Source: Gammaproteobacteria bacterium (ex Lamellibrachia satsuma) (GTDB lineage: Bacteria > Pseudomonadota > Gammaproteobacteria > Chromatiales > Chromatiaceae). From it: 35,332 nt of DNA. Positions 24,674 to 30,988 of this stretch are shown one piece after another (position 1 is the first letter of the stretch; every line of letters starts with the position of its first letter). A model generated the notes under the pieces. The model was not told the origin of the DNA. It was given only the letters and a program-made list of their open reading frames with translations, and did not search any database. Both the position numbers and the translations under genes were made by a program. The stretch covers positions 4,288,423 to 4,323,754 of the forward strand of contig CP053680.1 of NCBI GenBank assembly GCA_019623805.1. The letters run 5' to 3'.

Positions 24674-24728
24674 AGACTGGTCAAGTGGGCAATAAATACA
24701 GGGCTTGGTAAAGAATTCGAGGCATAAA

Positions 24729-24754
24729 AAAGGGCGCTCAATTTGAGCGCCCTT
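24729..24754 (-). terminator. Rho-independent terminator of the sulfur-globule-like gene
   Basis: On the minus strand AGGGCGCTCA and TGAGCGCCCT form a 10-bp stem with a three-base loop, followed directly by TTTTTT. It is 24 bases past the stop codon of the minus-strand gene. Confidence 0.88.
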
Positions 24755-24777
24755 GGATCGGGAGGGGAAATCCGATC

Positions 24778-25050
24778 TTATTTTGCAGCTGCAGGTCGTG
24801 CAACCGGTGCCTGGGGAGCTACAGGTGCGTAGGGCGCGTAGCCGTAACCATAGGGGGCGTTGTAACCGTAACTACGGTAGGTGTTGTGAGCGTTGCCGCG
24901 AGCGTTACCAGAGACATTCATGTTGAAAGCCATGTCTCCGTCACCCATGCCGTCGAACATGCCATTGTTGTAGCCGTTGTCATTGAAACCCCAGAAAGCG
25001 TTGGCCTGGGTGGAAGCGATCAGAGCAGCGATGGCGATGATTTTTTTCAT
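24778..25050 (-). CDS. Sulfur globule protein-like secreted Gly/Asn/Tyr-rich protein
   Basis: A 90-residue protein with a signal peptide (MKKIIAIAALIASTQANA, cleavage before FWGFND). The mature 72 residues are rich in Gly, Asn, Tyr, Ala and Pro: NGYNNGMFDGMGDGDMAFNM, then YGYNAPYGYGYAPYAP and a Pro/Ala tail. This resembles sulfur globule envelope proteins of purple sulfur bacteria and of sulfur-storing symbionts and Beggiatoa relatives, which coat periplasmic sulfur. The gene is a single unit with its own promoter and strong terminator, as expected for an abundant structural protein. The assignment rests on composition, signal peptide and size, so another secreted low-complexity protein is possible. 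Confidence 0.8.
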   Translation of the reverse strand: MKKIIAIAALIASTQANAFWGFNDNGYNNGMFDGMGDGDMAFNMNVSGNARGNAHNTYRSYGYNAPYGYGYAPYAPVAPQAPVARPAAAK

Positions 25051-25124
25051 GATTATTTACCTGTCAGTAATGTTTATAAATGTAGTTGATTCGTTTTTCG
25101 GTCTCAGTGACTCGATGGAGAAGT

Positions 25125-25152
25125 AGTATATAAGAATATTATTAAATTACAA
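25125..25152 (-). promoter_or_regulatory. Candidate sigma-70 promoter of the sulfur-globule-like gene
   Basis: On the minus strand TTGTAA (25152-25147) and TATACT (25130-25125) are spaced by 16 bases in a very AT-rich stretch, about 75 bases before the start codon. Confidence 0.55.
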
Positions 25153-25253
25153 TACTTTTTTTCGCTGGGACGATAAATATTTGGAAGGATAGTTGTGCAG
25201 GACGTTAGAAACTTGCAGAATTCGAGACAGCCGTTAACAGTACAATGTTATTT

Positions 25254-25280
25254 GCCTGATCCGCTAAGAGTGACAGGTCC
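25254..25280 (+). repeat. REP-like palindrome, degenerate copy 4
   Basis: TTTGCCTGATCCGCTAAG is identical to the left half of the copy at 15850 including its flank, but the right half has decayed to AGTGACAGG. It lies between the sulfur-globule-like gene and the tRNA terminator. Confidence 0.6.
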
Positions 25281-25296
25281 ACGAACGGCAAGCATT

Positions 25297-25331
25297 AAAA
25301 AAGCCGAAGTGGAAATCCACTTCGGCTTTTT
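25297..25331 (-). terminator. Terminator after tRNA-Pro
   Basis: AAGCCGAAGTGGA and TCCACTTCGGCTT pair around a tiny loop, with A-runs on one side and T-runs on the other, so it works in both directions. It begins seven bases past the 3' CCA of the tRNA on the minus strand. Confidence 0.88.
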
Positions 25332-25337
25332 CCTGAT

Positions 25338-25414
25338 TGGTCCGGGCGAGATGATTCGAACATCCGACCCCCACAACCCCATTGTGGTGCGCTACCAAGC
25401 TGCGCTACGCCCGG
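25338..25414 (-). tRNA. tRNA-Pro (anticodon GGG)
   Basis: Reading the minus strand, 77 bases fold as a tRNA: acceptor CCGGGCG / CGCCCGG, D-arm GCGC-AGCTTGGTA-GCGC, anticodon stem CCACA / TGTGG with loop ATGGGGT (anticodon GGG), T-arm GGATG-TTCGAAT-CATCT, discriminator A and an encoded CCA. The D-arm is identical to that of E. coli tRNA-Pro. Its place after the ihfA-merR pair is common in gammaproteobacteria. Confidence 0.97.
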
Positions 25415-25467
25415 AAAGGAGGGGCAATACTAGGCAGTTAACCAAGCATTGTCAATCCGAAACGGGG

Positions 25468-25827
25468 CTATCTTTTTAGTATCTGCAGCAGGTCCTCGAG
25501 TTCGGCTCGAAGCTGTTTCACGATCTGATGGCTCTGGTTCTGATCGTCTTTGGCCGTGTCGCCGGAGAGCTGCTGGCGGGCACCGCCAATGGTGAATCCC
25601 TGTTCATAGAGCAGGCTGCGAATCTGACGAATCATGAGTACGTCGTGACGCTGATAATAACGCCGGTTACCGCGCCGCTTTACCGGCTTGAGCTGGGGAA
25701 ATTCCTGCTCCCAGTAGCGAAGCACATGAGGTTTCACCTGGCAGAGGTCGCTGACCTCGCCAATGGTAAAATAGCGTTTGCCCGGAATCGAGGGCAGTTG
25801 GTTATTGCTGCTGCTGGGATCCAGCAT
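25468..25827 (-). CDS. MerR-family transcriptional regulator
   Basis: A 119-residue regulator. The winged helix-turn-helix lies at about 19-85: YFTIGEVSDLCQVKPHVLRYWEQEF, then RRGNRRYYQRHDVLMIRQIR. A short helical tail (QIVKQLRAELEDLLQIL) suits dimerisation. There is no effector domain or conserved metal-binding cysteine. It overlaps the ihfA 3' end by 26 bases. This MerR gene downstream of ihfA is a conserved arrangement in gammaproteobacteria; its targets are not known to me. Confidence 0.9.
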   Translation of the reverse strand: MLDPSSSNNQLPSIPGKRYFTIGEVSDLCQVKPHVLRYWEQEFPQLKPVKRRGNRRYYQRHDVLMIRQIRSLLYEQGFTIGGARQQLSGDTAKDDQNQSHQIVKQLRAELEDLLQILKR

Positions 25828-26107
25828 AAGCTTCTACCCGTGCCTTGAGTTTTTGTCCGGGCCTGAAAGTAACCACCCGCCGGGCAGAGATCGGGATCTC
25901 TTCGCCGGTCTTGGGGTTACGCCCAGGCCGCTGTTTCTTTTCGCGCAGGTCAAAATTACCAAACCCGGAGAGCTTCACCTGACTGCCCTCTTCCAAGGCC
26001 TGGCGAATCTCCTCAAAAAACATCTCCACCATCTCTTTGGCTTCGCGTTTATTGAGTCCGAGTTCCTCGAACAATCTCTCTGCCATGTCCGCTTTGGTCA
26101 GTGACAT
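25802..26107 (-). CDS. ihfA: Integration host factor subunit alpha
   Basis: A 101-residue DNA-bending protein that pairs with IHF beta. The sequence begins MSLTKADMAERLFEELGLNK and shows GSQVKLSGFGNFDLREKKQR with the beta-arm RPGRNPKTGEEIPI, where the intercalating proline sits. The Gln-rich tail is variable in the family. It starts three bases after the pheT stop, the usual pheT-ihfA coupling. Confidence 0.97.
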   Translation of the reverse strand: MSLTKADMAERLFEELGLNKREAKEMVEMFFEEIRQALEEGSQVKLSGFGNFDLREKKQRPGRNPKTGEEIPISARRVVTFRPGQKLKARVEAYAGSQQQQ

Positions 26108-26110
26108 ATC

Positions 26111-28489
26111 CTATTCTCTCAACTTCGCACCGAATTCTTTAGACAATCTTTTTAACACAGTGTCGACCACACCTTCAACTTCTTCATCAATAAGCGTGTG
26201 AGATTTTTCCTGTAAAATCAATCCCAATGCGAGGCTTTTTCGACCCGAATCTATGTTATCCCCAGTATAGACATCAAAAAGACGAATGTCTTTAACAATC
26301 TCGGGGGCTGCCTTGCGAACACAGGCACGCACTGCTTCAAACGTGACAGATTCGTCCACCACCAGCGCGATATCCCGGCGGATGGAGGGAAACTTGGAGA
26401 GCGGCTCAAATGCCGGCAGAAGACCCTTTTCAACACTCTCCAATAATATTTCAAAGAGGTAGGTGGCACCCGAGAGATCGAGTTTTTTCTCCAGCTCGGG
26501 GTGCAACATGCCGATCCAGCCTACCAACTGCCCATGGTACTCGATGGTTGCCGTCTGGCCCGGATGCAACGCTGAGTGCTCCGCTGGCTTGAAGACAAAA
26601 CTATCGGCATCACCAGTCAGTGCAAGTACCGCTGCCAGATCCGCCTTGAGATCGAAAAAATCCACTGGGGCCGCCTGCGCGCCCCACTGTTCAGCAATCC
26701 GTTTGCCGGTAATCAGGCCAGCCAGCATGGGATCCTGAGCGATCTTTTCACCTTCACGACGGAAGCGCAGGCCGGATTCAAAGACCCGAATCCTCTCTTG
26801 CTGACGGGATTGGTTATATTGGGCGGTCTGCAGCAGTCCCGGCCAGAGGCTGGTGCGCATCACCGACATATCGGCCGAGATGGGATTTGCAAGTTTAACC
26901 CCCGACAGATCCGGATCAACAGACTTCTGTAACTCAGGACTAACAAAAGTATAGGTAACGACCTCCTGAAAATCTCTTGCCACCAGCAGATGCTTGGCCC
27001 GGTTGAGATCGTAGGCGGTCTCCTGTTTACTCCGCATATCCATGCCGGACATGCCGCGATTGGTGGGAATCCTGGCGTAACCGTAGATTCGACCAATCTC
27101 TTCGATCAGATCCTCCTCGATTGAGATGTCGAAGCGGCAACTGGGCGCCTTGACCCGCCAGCCACTTTCAACCATCTCCACCTGCATCTCCAGGCGGGTA
27201 AGGATATCGGCTATCTCCTCTGCGGAGACATCGACACCAAGGATTTTGTTGACACGAATGTGACGCAGCAGAATCTCGGGACGCGCCTCGATCTTATCCG
27301 GGCTGGCGACCTCGACAACCGGCCCCGGCTGGCCACCGACGATCTCCACCAGCAAAGCAGTGGCGCGTTCCACCGCTTTTGTCTGCAACTCAGGGTCGAC
27401 CCCACGTTCAAACCGGTGAGACGAATCGGTATGCAGACCGTATGCGCGCGCCTTGCCTGCGATGGCGGTGGGCGTAAAGAAGGCACTCTCGAGTAGTATA
27501 TCGGTAGTGGTATCTGTAACTCCCGAACCCTCACCACCCATGATGCCCGCCAGTGCCAGTGGACGCGACCCATCGGCAATCACCAGCGTATCGGATTTTA
27601 GTTCGATCTCCTGTGCACCGAGCAGGGTCAATTTTTCACCAGGATTAGACAAACGTACCTGGATCGGTGCGCTCAGCTGATTCAGGTCGAAGGCGTGCAT
27701 CGGCTGCCCCAGCTCTAGCAGAACATAGTTGGTGACATCGACCACCGGACTTAGACCGCGAATGCCACCCCGGCGCAACCGCTCCAGCATCCAAAGTGGA
27801 GTCTTAGATCTAGAATTTATCCCTTTGATTATTCGACATATGTATCGCGGGCAATCCTCCGGTGCAGTAACATCCACGTCAAAGCGATCTTCAATGGATG
27901 CTGCAATGGCAGGCATCTCAGGTGGTGTCACAGAACAGCGGTTGATAACCCCCACATCCCGCGCAATACCAAGCAATCCCAGGCAGTCGCCGCGATCCGG
28001 GGTCAGATCAACATCAATCACATGATCCTCAAGACCGAGGTAGATCCGAAAATCCTCACCCACCGGTGCATCCGTCGGTAAAGGCATGATGCCGTCGGAG
28101 GATTCGGCCAAGCCCAATTCGCTGGCAGAGCAGATCATGCCCAGCGACTGCACGCCGCGCAACTTAGCCTTCTTTATCTTGAAATCACCTGGCAGTCTGG
28201 CACCCACTACGGCGGTCGGCACACGCATACCCTGAGCGACATTGGCAGCCCCACAAATGATCTGCAACGGCTCATCACCTGCCACATTCACGGAACAGAT
28301 GCGTAGCTTCTGCGCATCTGGATGGGCCTCGATGGAAAGCACCTCGCCTACTACGACACCACTGAATGCCGGCGCTGCAGGCTCGACGGAGTCCACTTCG
28401 AGACCCGCCATGCTGAGCTGATCAGACAGTTCATCCGTTGAGACTTCCGGGTTGGCCCACTCACGTAGCCAGGCTTCACTGAATTTCAT
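26111..28489 (-). CDS. pheT: Phenylalanyl-tRNA synthetase beta subunit
   Basis: A 792-residue subunit (E. coli 795). The N-terminus MKFSEAWLREWANPEVST leads to the tRNA-binding OB-fold domain (about 39-150, with GVVVGEVLSIEAHPDAQKL), the B3/B4 editing region (about 210-380, with LELGQPMHAFDL and GIMGGEGSGV), the B5 domain, the core (RIYGYARIP) and the C-terminal FDX-ACB anticodon domain (SKFPSIRRDIALVVDE). It forms the alpha2-beta2 enzyme with PheS. It is separated from pheS by 107 AT-rich bases that form an imperfect palindrome, a wider gap than usual. Confidence 0.97.
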   Translation of the reverse strand: MKFSEAWLREWANPEVSTDELSDQLSMAGLEVDSVEPAAPAFSGVVVGEVLSIEAHPDAQKLRICSVNVAGDEPLQIICGAANVAQGMRVPTAVVGARLPGDFKIKKAKLRGVQSLGMICSASELGLAESSDGIMPLPTDAPVGEDFRIYLGLEDHVIDVDLTPDRGDCLGLLGIARDVGVINRCSVTPPEMPAIAASIEDRFDVDVTAPEDCPRYICRIIKGINSRSKTPLWMLERLRRGGIRGLSPVVDVTNYVLLELGQPMHAFDLNQLSAPIQVRLSNPGEKLTLLGAQEIELKSDTLVIADGSRPLALAGIMGGEGSGVTDTTTDILLESAFFTPTAIAGKARAYGLHTDSSHRFERGVDPELQTKAVERATALLVEIVGGQPGPVVEVASPDKIEARPEILLRHIRVNKILGVDVSAEEIADILTRLEMQVEMVESGWRVKAPSCRFDISIEEDLIEEIGRIYGYARIPTNRGMSGMDMRSKQETAYDLNRAKHLLVARDFQEVVTYTFVSPELQKSVDPDLSGVKLANPISADMSVMRTSLWPGLLQTAQYNQSRQQERIRVFESGLRFRREGEKIAQDPMLAGLITGKRIAEQWGAQAAPVDFFDLKADLAAVLALTGDADSFVFKPAEHSALHPGQTATIEYHGQLVGWIGMLHPELEKKLDLSGATYLFEILLESVEKGLLPAFEPLSKFPSIRRDIALVVDESVTFEAVRACVRKAAPEIVKDIRLFDVYTGDNIDSGRKSLALGLILQEKSHTLIDEEVEGVVDTVLKRLSKEFGAKLRE

Positions 28490-28521
28490 TTTATTGCCCG
28501 TATTAAATTTGAATCGTTTGC

Positions 28522-28587
28522 CCGCGAAAAACGCAAATGACGCGAATATTTTCCAATTATTTTTTTGCGTAATTTACTTTTTTGCGG
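28522..28587. repeat. Imperfect AT-rich palindrome between pheS and pheT
   Basis: CCGC at 28522 and GCGG ending at 28587 bound arms in which CGCAAATGACGC faces GCGTAATTT, with A/T runs between them and a centre near AATT. The match is partial but extends over roughly 25 positions per arm. It could be an inserted repeat or a transcript hairpin that tunes the pheS:pheT ratio. Confidence 0.5.
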
Positions 28588-28596
28588 ACTGAATAA

Positions 28597-29622
28597 TTAA
28601 GCAAACTGCTTCAAAAACCGCAGATCGTTTTCGAAAAACAGTCGCAGATCGTTGACCCCGTAACGCAGCATGGTGAGCCGTTCAACACCCATACCAAAGG
28701 CATACCCGGTATATTTTTCACTGTCGATACCGACGTGCCGGAATACCTCCGGGTGGATCATGCCGCACCCCAGTACTTCCAGCCAACCGGTGTGGCTGCA
28801 TACACGGCATCCATCACCGCTGCACATTACGCACTCGATATCCACTTCGGCGGAGGGTTCCGTGAAGGGGAAATAGGAGGGACGGAAACGCAGCTTCAAT
28901 TCGCGTTCGAAGAAGCTGGTGAGGAAGTCGTAGATCACGCCCTTCAGATCTGCGAAGGAGACATCCTCATCCACCAGAAACCCTTCCACCTGATGGAACA
29001 TCGGCGTGTGGGTCAGATCGGAATCGCAACGATAGACTCGACCCGGGGCGATGATCTTCATCGGCGGCTCACCCTCCTCCATTGTGCGAATCTGCACTGG
29101 CGAAGTATGGGTGCGCAGCAGCATATGCGCGTCGAAATAGAAGGTATCGTGCATCGCACGCGCGGGGTGGTGCGCGGGAATATTGAGGGCTTCGAAGTTA
29201 TGGTAGTCGTCCTCGATCTCGGGTCCCTCCACCACCTCATAACCCGCATGGGCAAACAGAGTCTCGATGCATTCGAGGGTGCGGGTTACCGGGTGCAGTC
29301 CACCGCTCTGCAGACCACGCCCAGGCAGGGTAACATCGACCCGTTCCGAAGAGAGACGCTCTGCCAAAGCCTGCGATTCAAGCAGCACTTTACGCTCATC
29401 GATGGCTACCTGCAGGGCCTGCTTGGCCTTGTTTATCGCCTGTCCGGCTTTGGGACGTTCCTCTTTTGGCAGGGTACCCAATTTCTTGAGCTGACCGGTC
29501 AGGAGACCGCTTTTGCCAAGGTATTTAACCCGTACCTCATCCAAAGCCGCCAATCCGGCAGCCGCTACGATCGCAGCTTCAGCCTCACCGACCAGTTGTT
29601 CGATATCAAGCGGGGATTCCAT
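28597..29622 (-). CDS. pheS: Phenylalanyl-tRNA synthetase alpha subunit
   Basis: A 341-residue catalytic subunit of class II PheRS. An N-terminal coiled coil (DIEQLVGEAEAAI, VRVKYLGKSGLLTGQLKKLG) precedes the catalytic core with GLHPVTRTLECIETLF, PARAMHDTFYF, RTHTSPVQIRTM, FHQVEGFLVDE, RFRPSYFPFTEPSAE and GMGVERLTMLRYG. The ATG at 29622 (MESPLDIE) is preferred; a TTG three codons earlier also has AGG before it. rplT lies upstream, with a hairpin between them. Confidence 0.96.
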   Translation of the reverse strand: MESPLDIEQLVGEAEAAIVAAAGLAALDEVRVKYLGKSGLLTGQLKKLGTLPKEERPKAGQAINKAKQALQVAIDERKVLLESQALAERLSSERVDVTLPGRGLQSGGLHPVTRTLECIETLFAHAGYEVVEGPEIEDDYHNFEALNIPAHHPARAMHDTFYFDAHMLLRTHTSPVQIRTMEEGEPPMKIIAPGRVYRCDSDLTHTPMFHQVEGFLVDEDVSFADLKGVIYDFLTSFFERELKLRFRPSYFPFTEPSAEVDIECVMCSGDGCRVCSHTGWLEVLGCGMIHPEVFRHVGIDSEKYTGYAFGMGVERLTMLRYGVNDLRLFFENDLRFLKQFA

Positions 29623-29693
29623 CTGTAACAAACCTATTACCTGTAGATTGGAATACGCATAATGCGATCCGAATCAATGCACACATCACCAAT

Positions 29694-29728
29694 AAAAAAG
29701 GGAAAGGCCTTCAGGCCTTCCCCCTTTT
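29694..29728 (-). terminator. Terminator or attenuator between rplT and pheS
   Basis: On the minus strand GGGAAGGCC-TGAA-GGCCTTTCCC, with one bulged T, is followed by TTTTTT. In E. coli an attenuator stands here and is controlled by a Phe-rich leader peptide. I find no Phe-rich leader in this stretch, so this may be a plain partial terminator. A second hairpin (29740-29761) precedes it. Confidence 0.8.
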
Positions 29729-29773
29729 CGAGTCATTTCGTCCACCGCTTAAGCGATGGACGACGACAAGCGT

Positions 29774-30133
29774 TTAGCTGGAGAGAGCGGCCTTGGCCTT
29801 TTCTGCCAGCGCGGCAAAAGCCGGCTTGTCGTGTACGGCCAGATCGGCCAGCATCTTGCGATCGATCTCGATCTCGGCAATGTTCAGACCATTGATCATA
29901 CGGCTGTAGGAAAGACCGTTGTCACGCGCACCAGCGTTGATACGGGCGATCCACAGGGCACGAAACTGGCGTTTCTTCTGGCGGCGGTCGCGATAAGCAT
30001 ACTGACCGGCCTTGATGACGGCCTGCTTGGCAACACGGTAAATTTTGCGACGGGCTCCATAATAACCCTTGGCTTCATCAAGCACCTTCTTATGGCGGGC
30101 ATGTGCTTGTACACCACGTTTAACTCTTGGCAT
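29774..30133 (-). CDS. rplT: 50S ribosomal protein L20
   Basis: A 119-residue 23S rRNA-binding protein: MPRVKRGVQAHARHKKVL, YGARRKIYRVAKQAVIKAGQ, RDRRQKKRQFRALWIARINA, GLSYSRMINGL. Full family length. In E. coli L20 also represses rpmI-rplT translation. It follows rpmI by 23 bases. Confidence 0.98.
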   Translation of the reverse strand: MPRVKRGVQAHARHKKVLDEAKGYYGARRKIYRVAKQAVIKAGQYAYRDRRQKKRQFRALWIARINAGARDNGLSYSRMINGLNIAEIEIDRKMLADLAVHDKPAFAALAEKAKAALSS

Positions 30134-30156
30134 TGTTCAAATCCGATTCGTTGTAA

Positions 30157-30354
30157 TTAGGCGTATGGCATCATGCGACGTGCTACTGCTACGTCAGCCT
30201 TGGCCAAGGTTGCTGGAGAGCGCAAGTGGCGCTTCCGCTTTGTGCTCTTCTTCGTCAGGATATGACGGCGATGAGACGCGTTTCGTTTGAACGAACCGGA
30301 TGAGGTGCGTTTGAACCGTTTGGCCGCACCACGATTGGTCTTTATCTTAGGCAT
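30157..30354 (-). CDS. rpmI: 50S ribosomal protein L35
   Basis: A 65-residue basic protein: MPKIKTNRGAAKRFKRTSSG, ASHRRHILTKKSTKRKRHLR, ending RRMMPYA. It lies between infC and rplT as in most bacteria. A hairpin (AACGCCA / TGGCGTT, 30379-30394) sits in its leader and may relate to L20 control. Confidence 0.97.
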   Translation of the reverse strand: MPKIKTNRGAAKRFKRTSSGSFKRNASHRRHILTKKSTKRKRHLRSPATLAKADVAVARRMMPYA

Positions 30355-30399
30355 TGCTTTCTAAACTCCGCGATTTGTAACGCCACATGGCGTTTTGAA

Positions 30400-30918
30400 T
30401 TACTTTTTCTTGGGGCCCAGCACCATCACCATCTGGCGGCCTTCCATCGCAGGTTTCTGCTCCACCTGACCATATTCGGCCAAATCGGCTTCCACCCGTT
30501 CCAGGAGTTCCAATCCCAGCTCGCGATGCGCGTGCTCACGACCACGGAACCGCATGGTCACCTTGGTCTTGTCCCCATCTTTCAGGAAACGTATCAGGTT
30601 GCGTAGTTTTACCTGATAATCCCCTATTCCCGTCCCTGGCCGAAATTTGATCTCTTTGACCTGAACCTGTTTCTGCTTCTTCTTGGCGGCTTGTTTCTGC
30701 TTCTTTGCATCGAAGATAAACTTACCGTAATCCATAACGCGGCAAACCGGCGGCTCCGCGTTAGGTACAATTTCCACCAAATCCAAACTAGCCCCGCTGG
30801 CGACCGTTTTGGCCTCATCCAACGAAACGATACCCAATTGTTCGCCTTCAGCGCCCACAAGTCTAACTTGCGAGCCGGTAATCTGGTCATTCAGGCGATG
30901 CTTTTTAGGTGCAGCGAT
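30400..30918 (-). CDS. infC: Translation initiation factor IF-3, probable AUC start
   Basis: About 172 residues. The core is unmistakable: LNDQITGSQVRLVGAEGEQL, VCRVMDYGKFIFDAKK, VKEIKFRPGTGIGDYQVKLR and TMRFRGREHAHRELG. IF-3 binds the 30S subunit and rejects non-canonical start codons. No ATG, GTG or TTG stands at the family's usual N-terminus: the first GTG (30858) would cut off the conserved LNDQI segment. The codon ATC at 30916-30918 has GGAGG eight bases before it (30927-30931), giving (M)AAPKKHRLNDQI. A rare start codon allows IF-3 to repress its own translation, as with AUU in E. coli. It follows thrS. Confidence 0.93.
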   Translation of the reverse strand: MAAPKKHRLNDQITGSQVRLVGAEGEQLGIVSLDEAKTVASGASLDLVEIVPNAEPPVCRVMDYGKFIFDAKKQKQAAKKKQKQVQVKEIKFRPGTGIGDYQVKLRNLIRFLKDGDKTKVTMRFRGREHAHRELGLELLERVEADLAEYGQVEQKPAMEGRQMVMVLGPKKK

Positions 30919-30931
30919 AACAGTTTCCTCC
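30916..30931 (-). promoter_or_regulatory. Shine-Dalgarno and AUC start of infC
   Basis: GGAGG (30931-30927) and ATC (30918-30916) are separated by eight bases on the minus strand. No standard start codon is available in this position, so this site decides the start and is the probable autoregulatory target of IF-3. Confidence 0.72.
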
Positions 30932-30956
30932 GAAGAACTTCAATCCCGATAAGTAG

Positions 30957-30978
30957 AAAAGCACCGGTATTCCGGTGC
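30957..30978 (-). terminator. Hairpin between thrS and infC, terminator-like
   Basis: GCACCGG-AATA-CCGGTGC followed by TTTT on the minus strand, 10 bases after the thrS stop and about 40 before infC. The short T-run suggests partial termination or processing, letting thrS and infC be expressed at different levels. Confidence 0.6.
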
Positions 30979-30988
30979 CTTACGCCAC

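Noticed and set aside
29650..29740. pheM-like leader peptide before pheS
   Set aside because: The only short frame across the hairpin has a single Phe and no ribosome binding site.
30400..30858. GTG at 30858 as infC start
   Set aside because: It removes the conserved LNDQI...VRLV segment that all IF-3 proteins share and has no suitable ribosome binding site.
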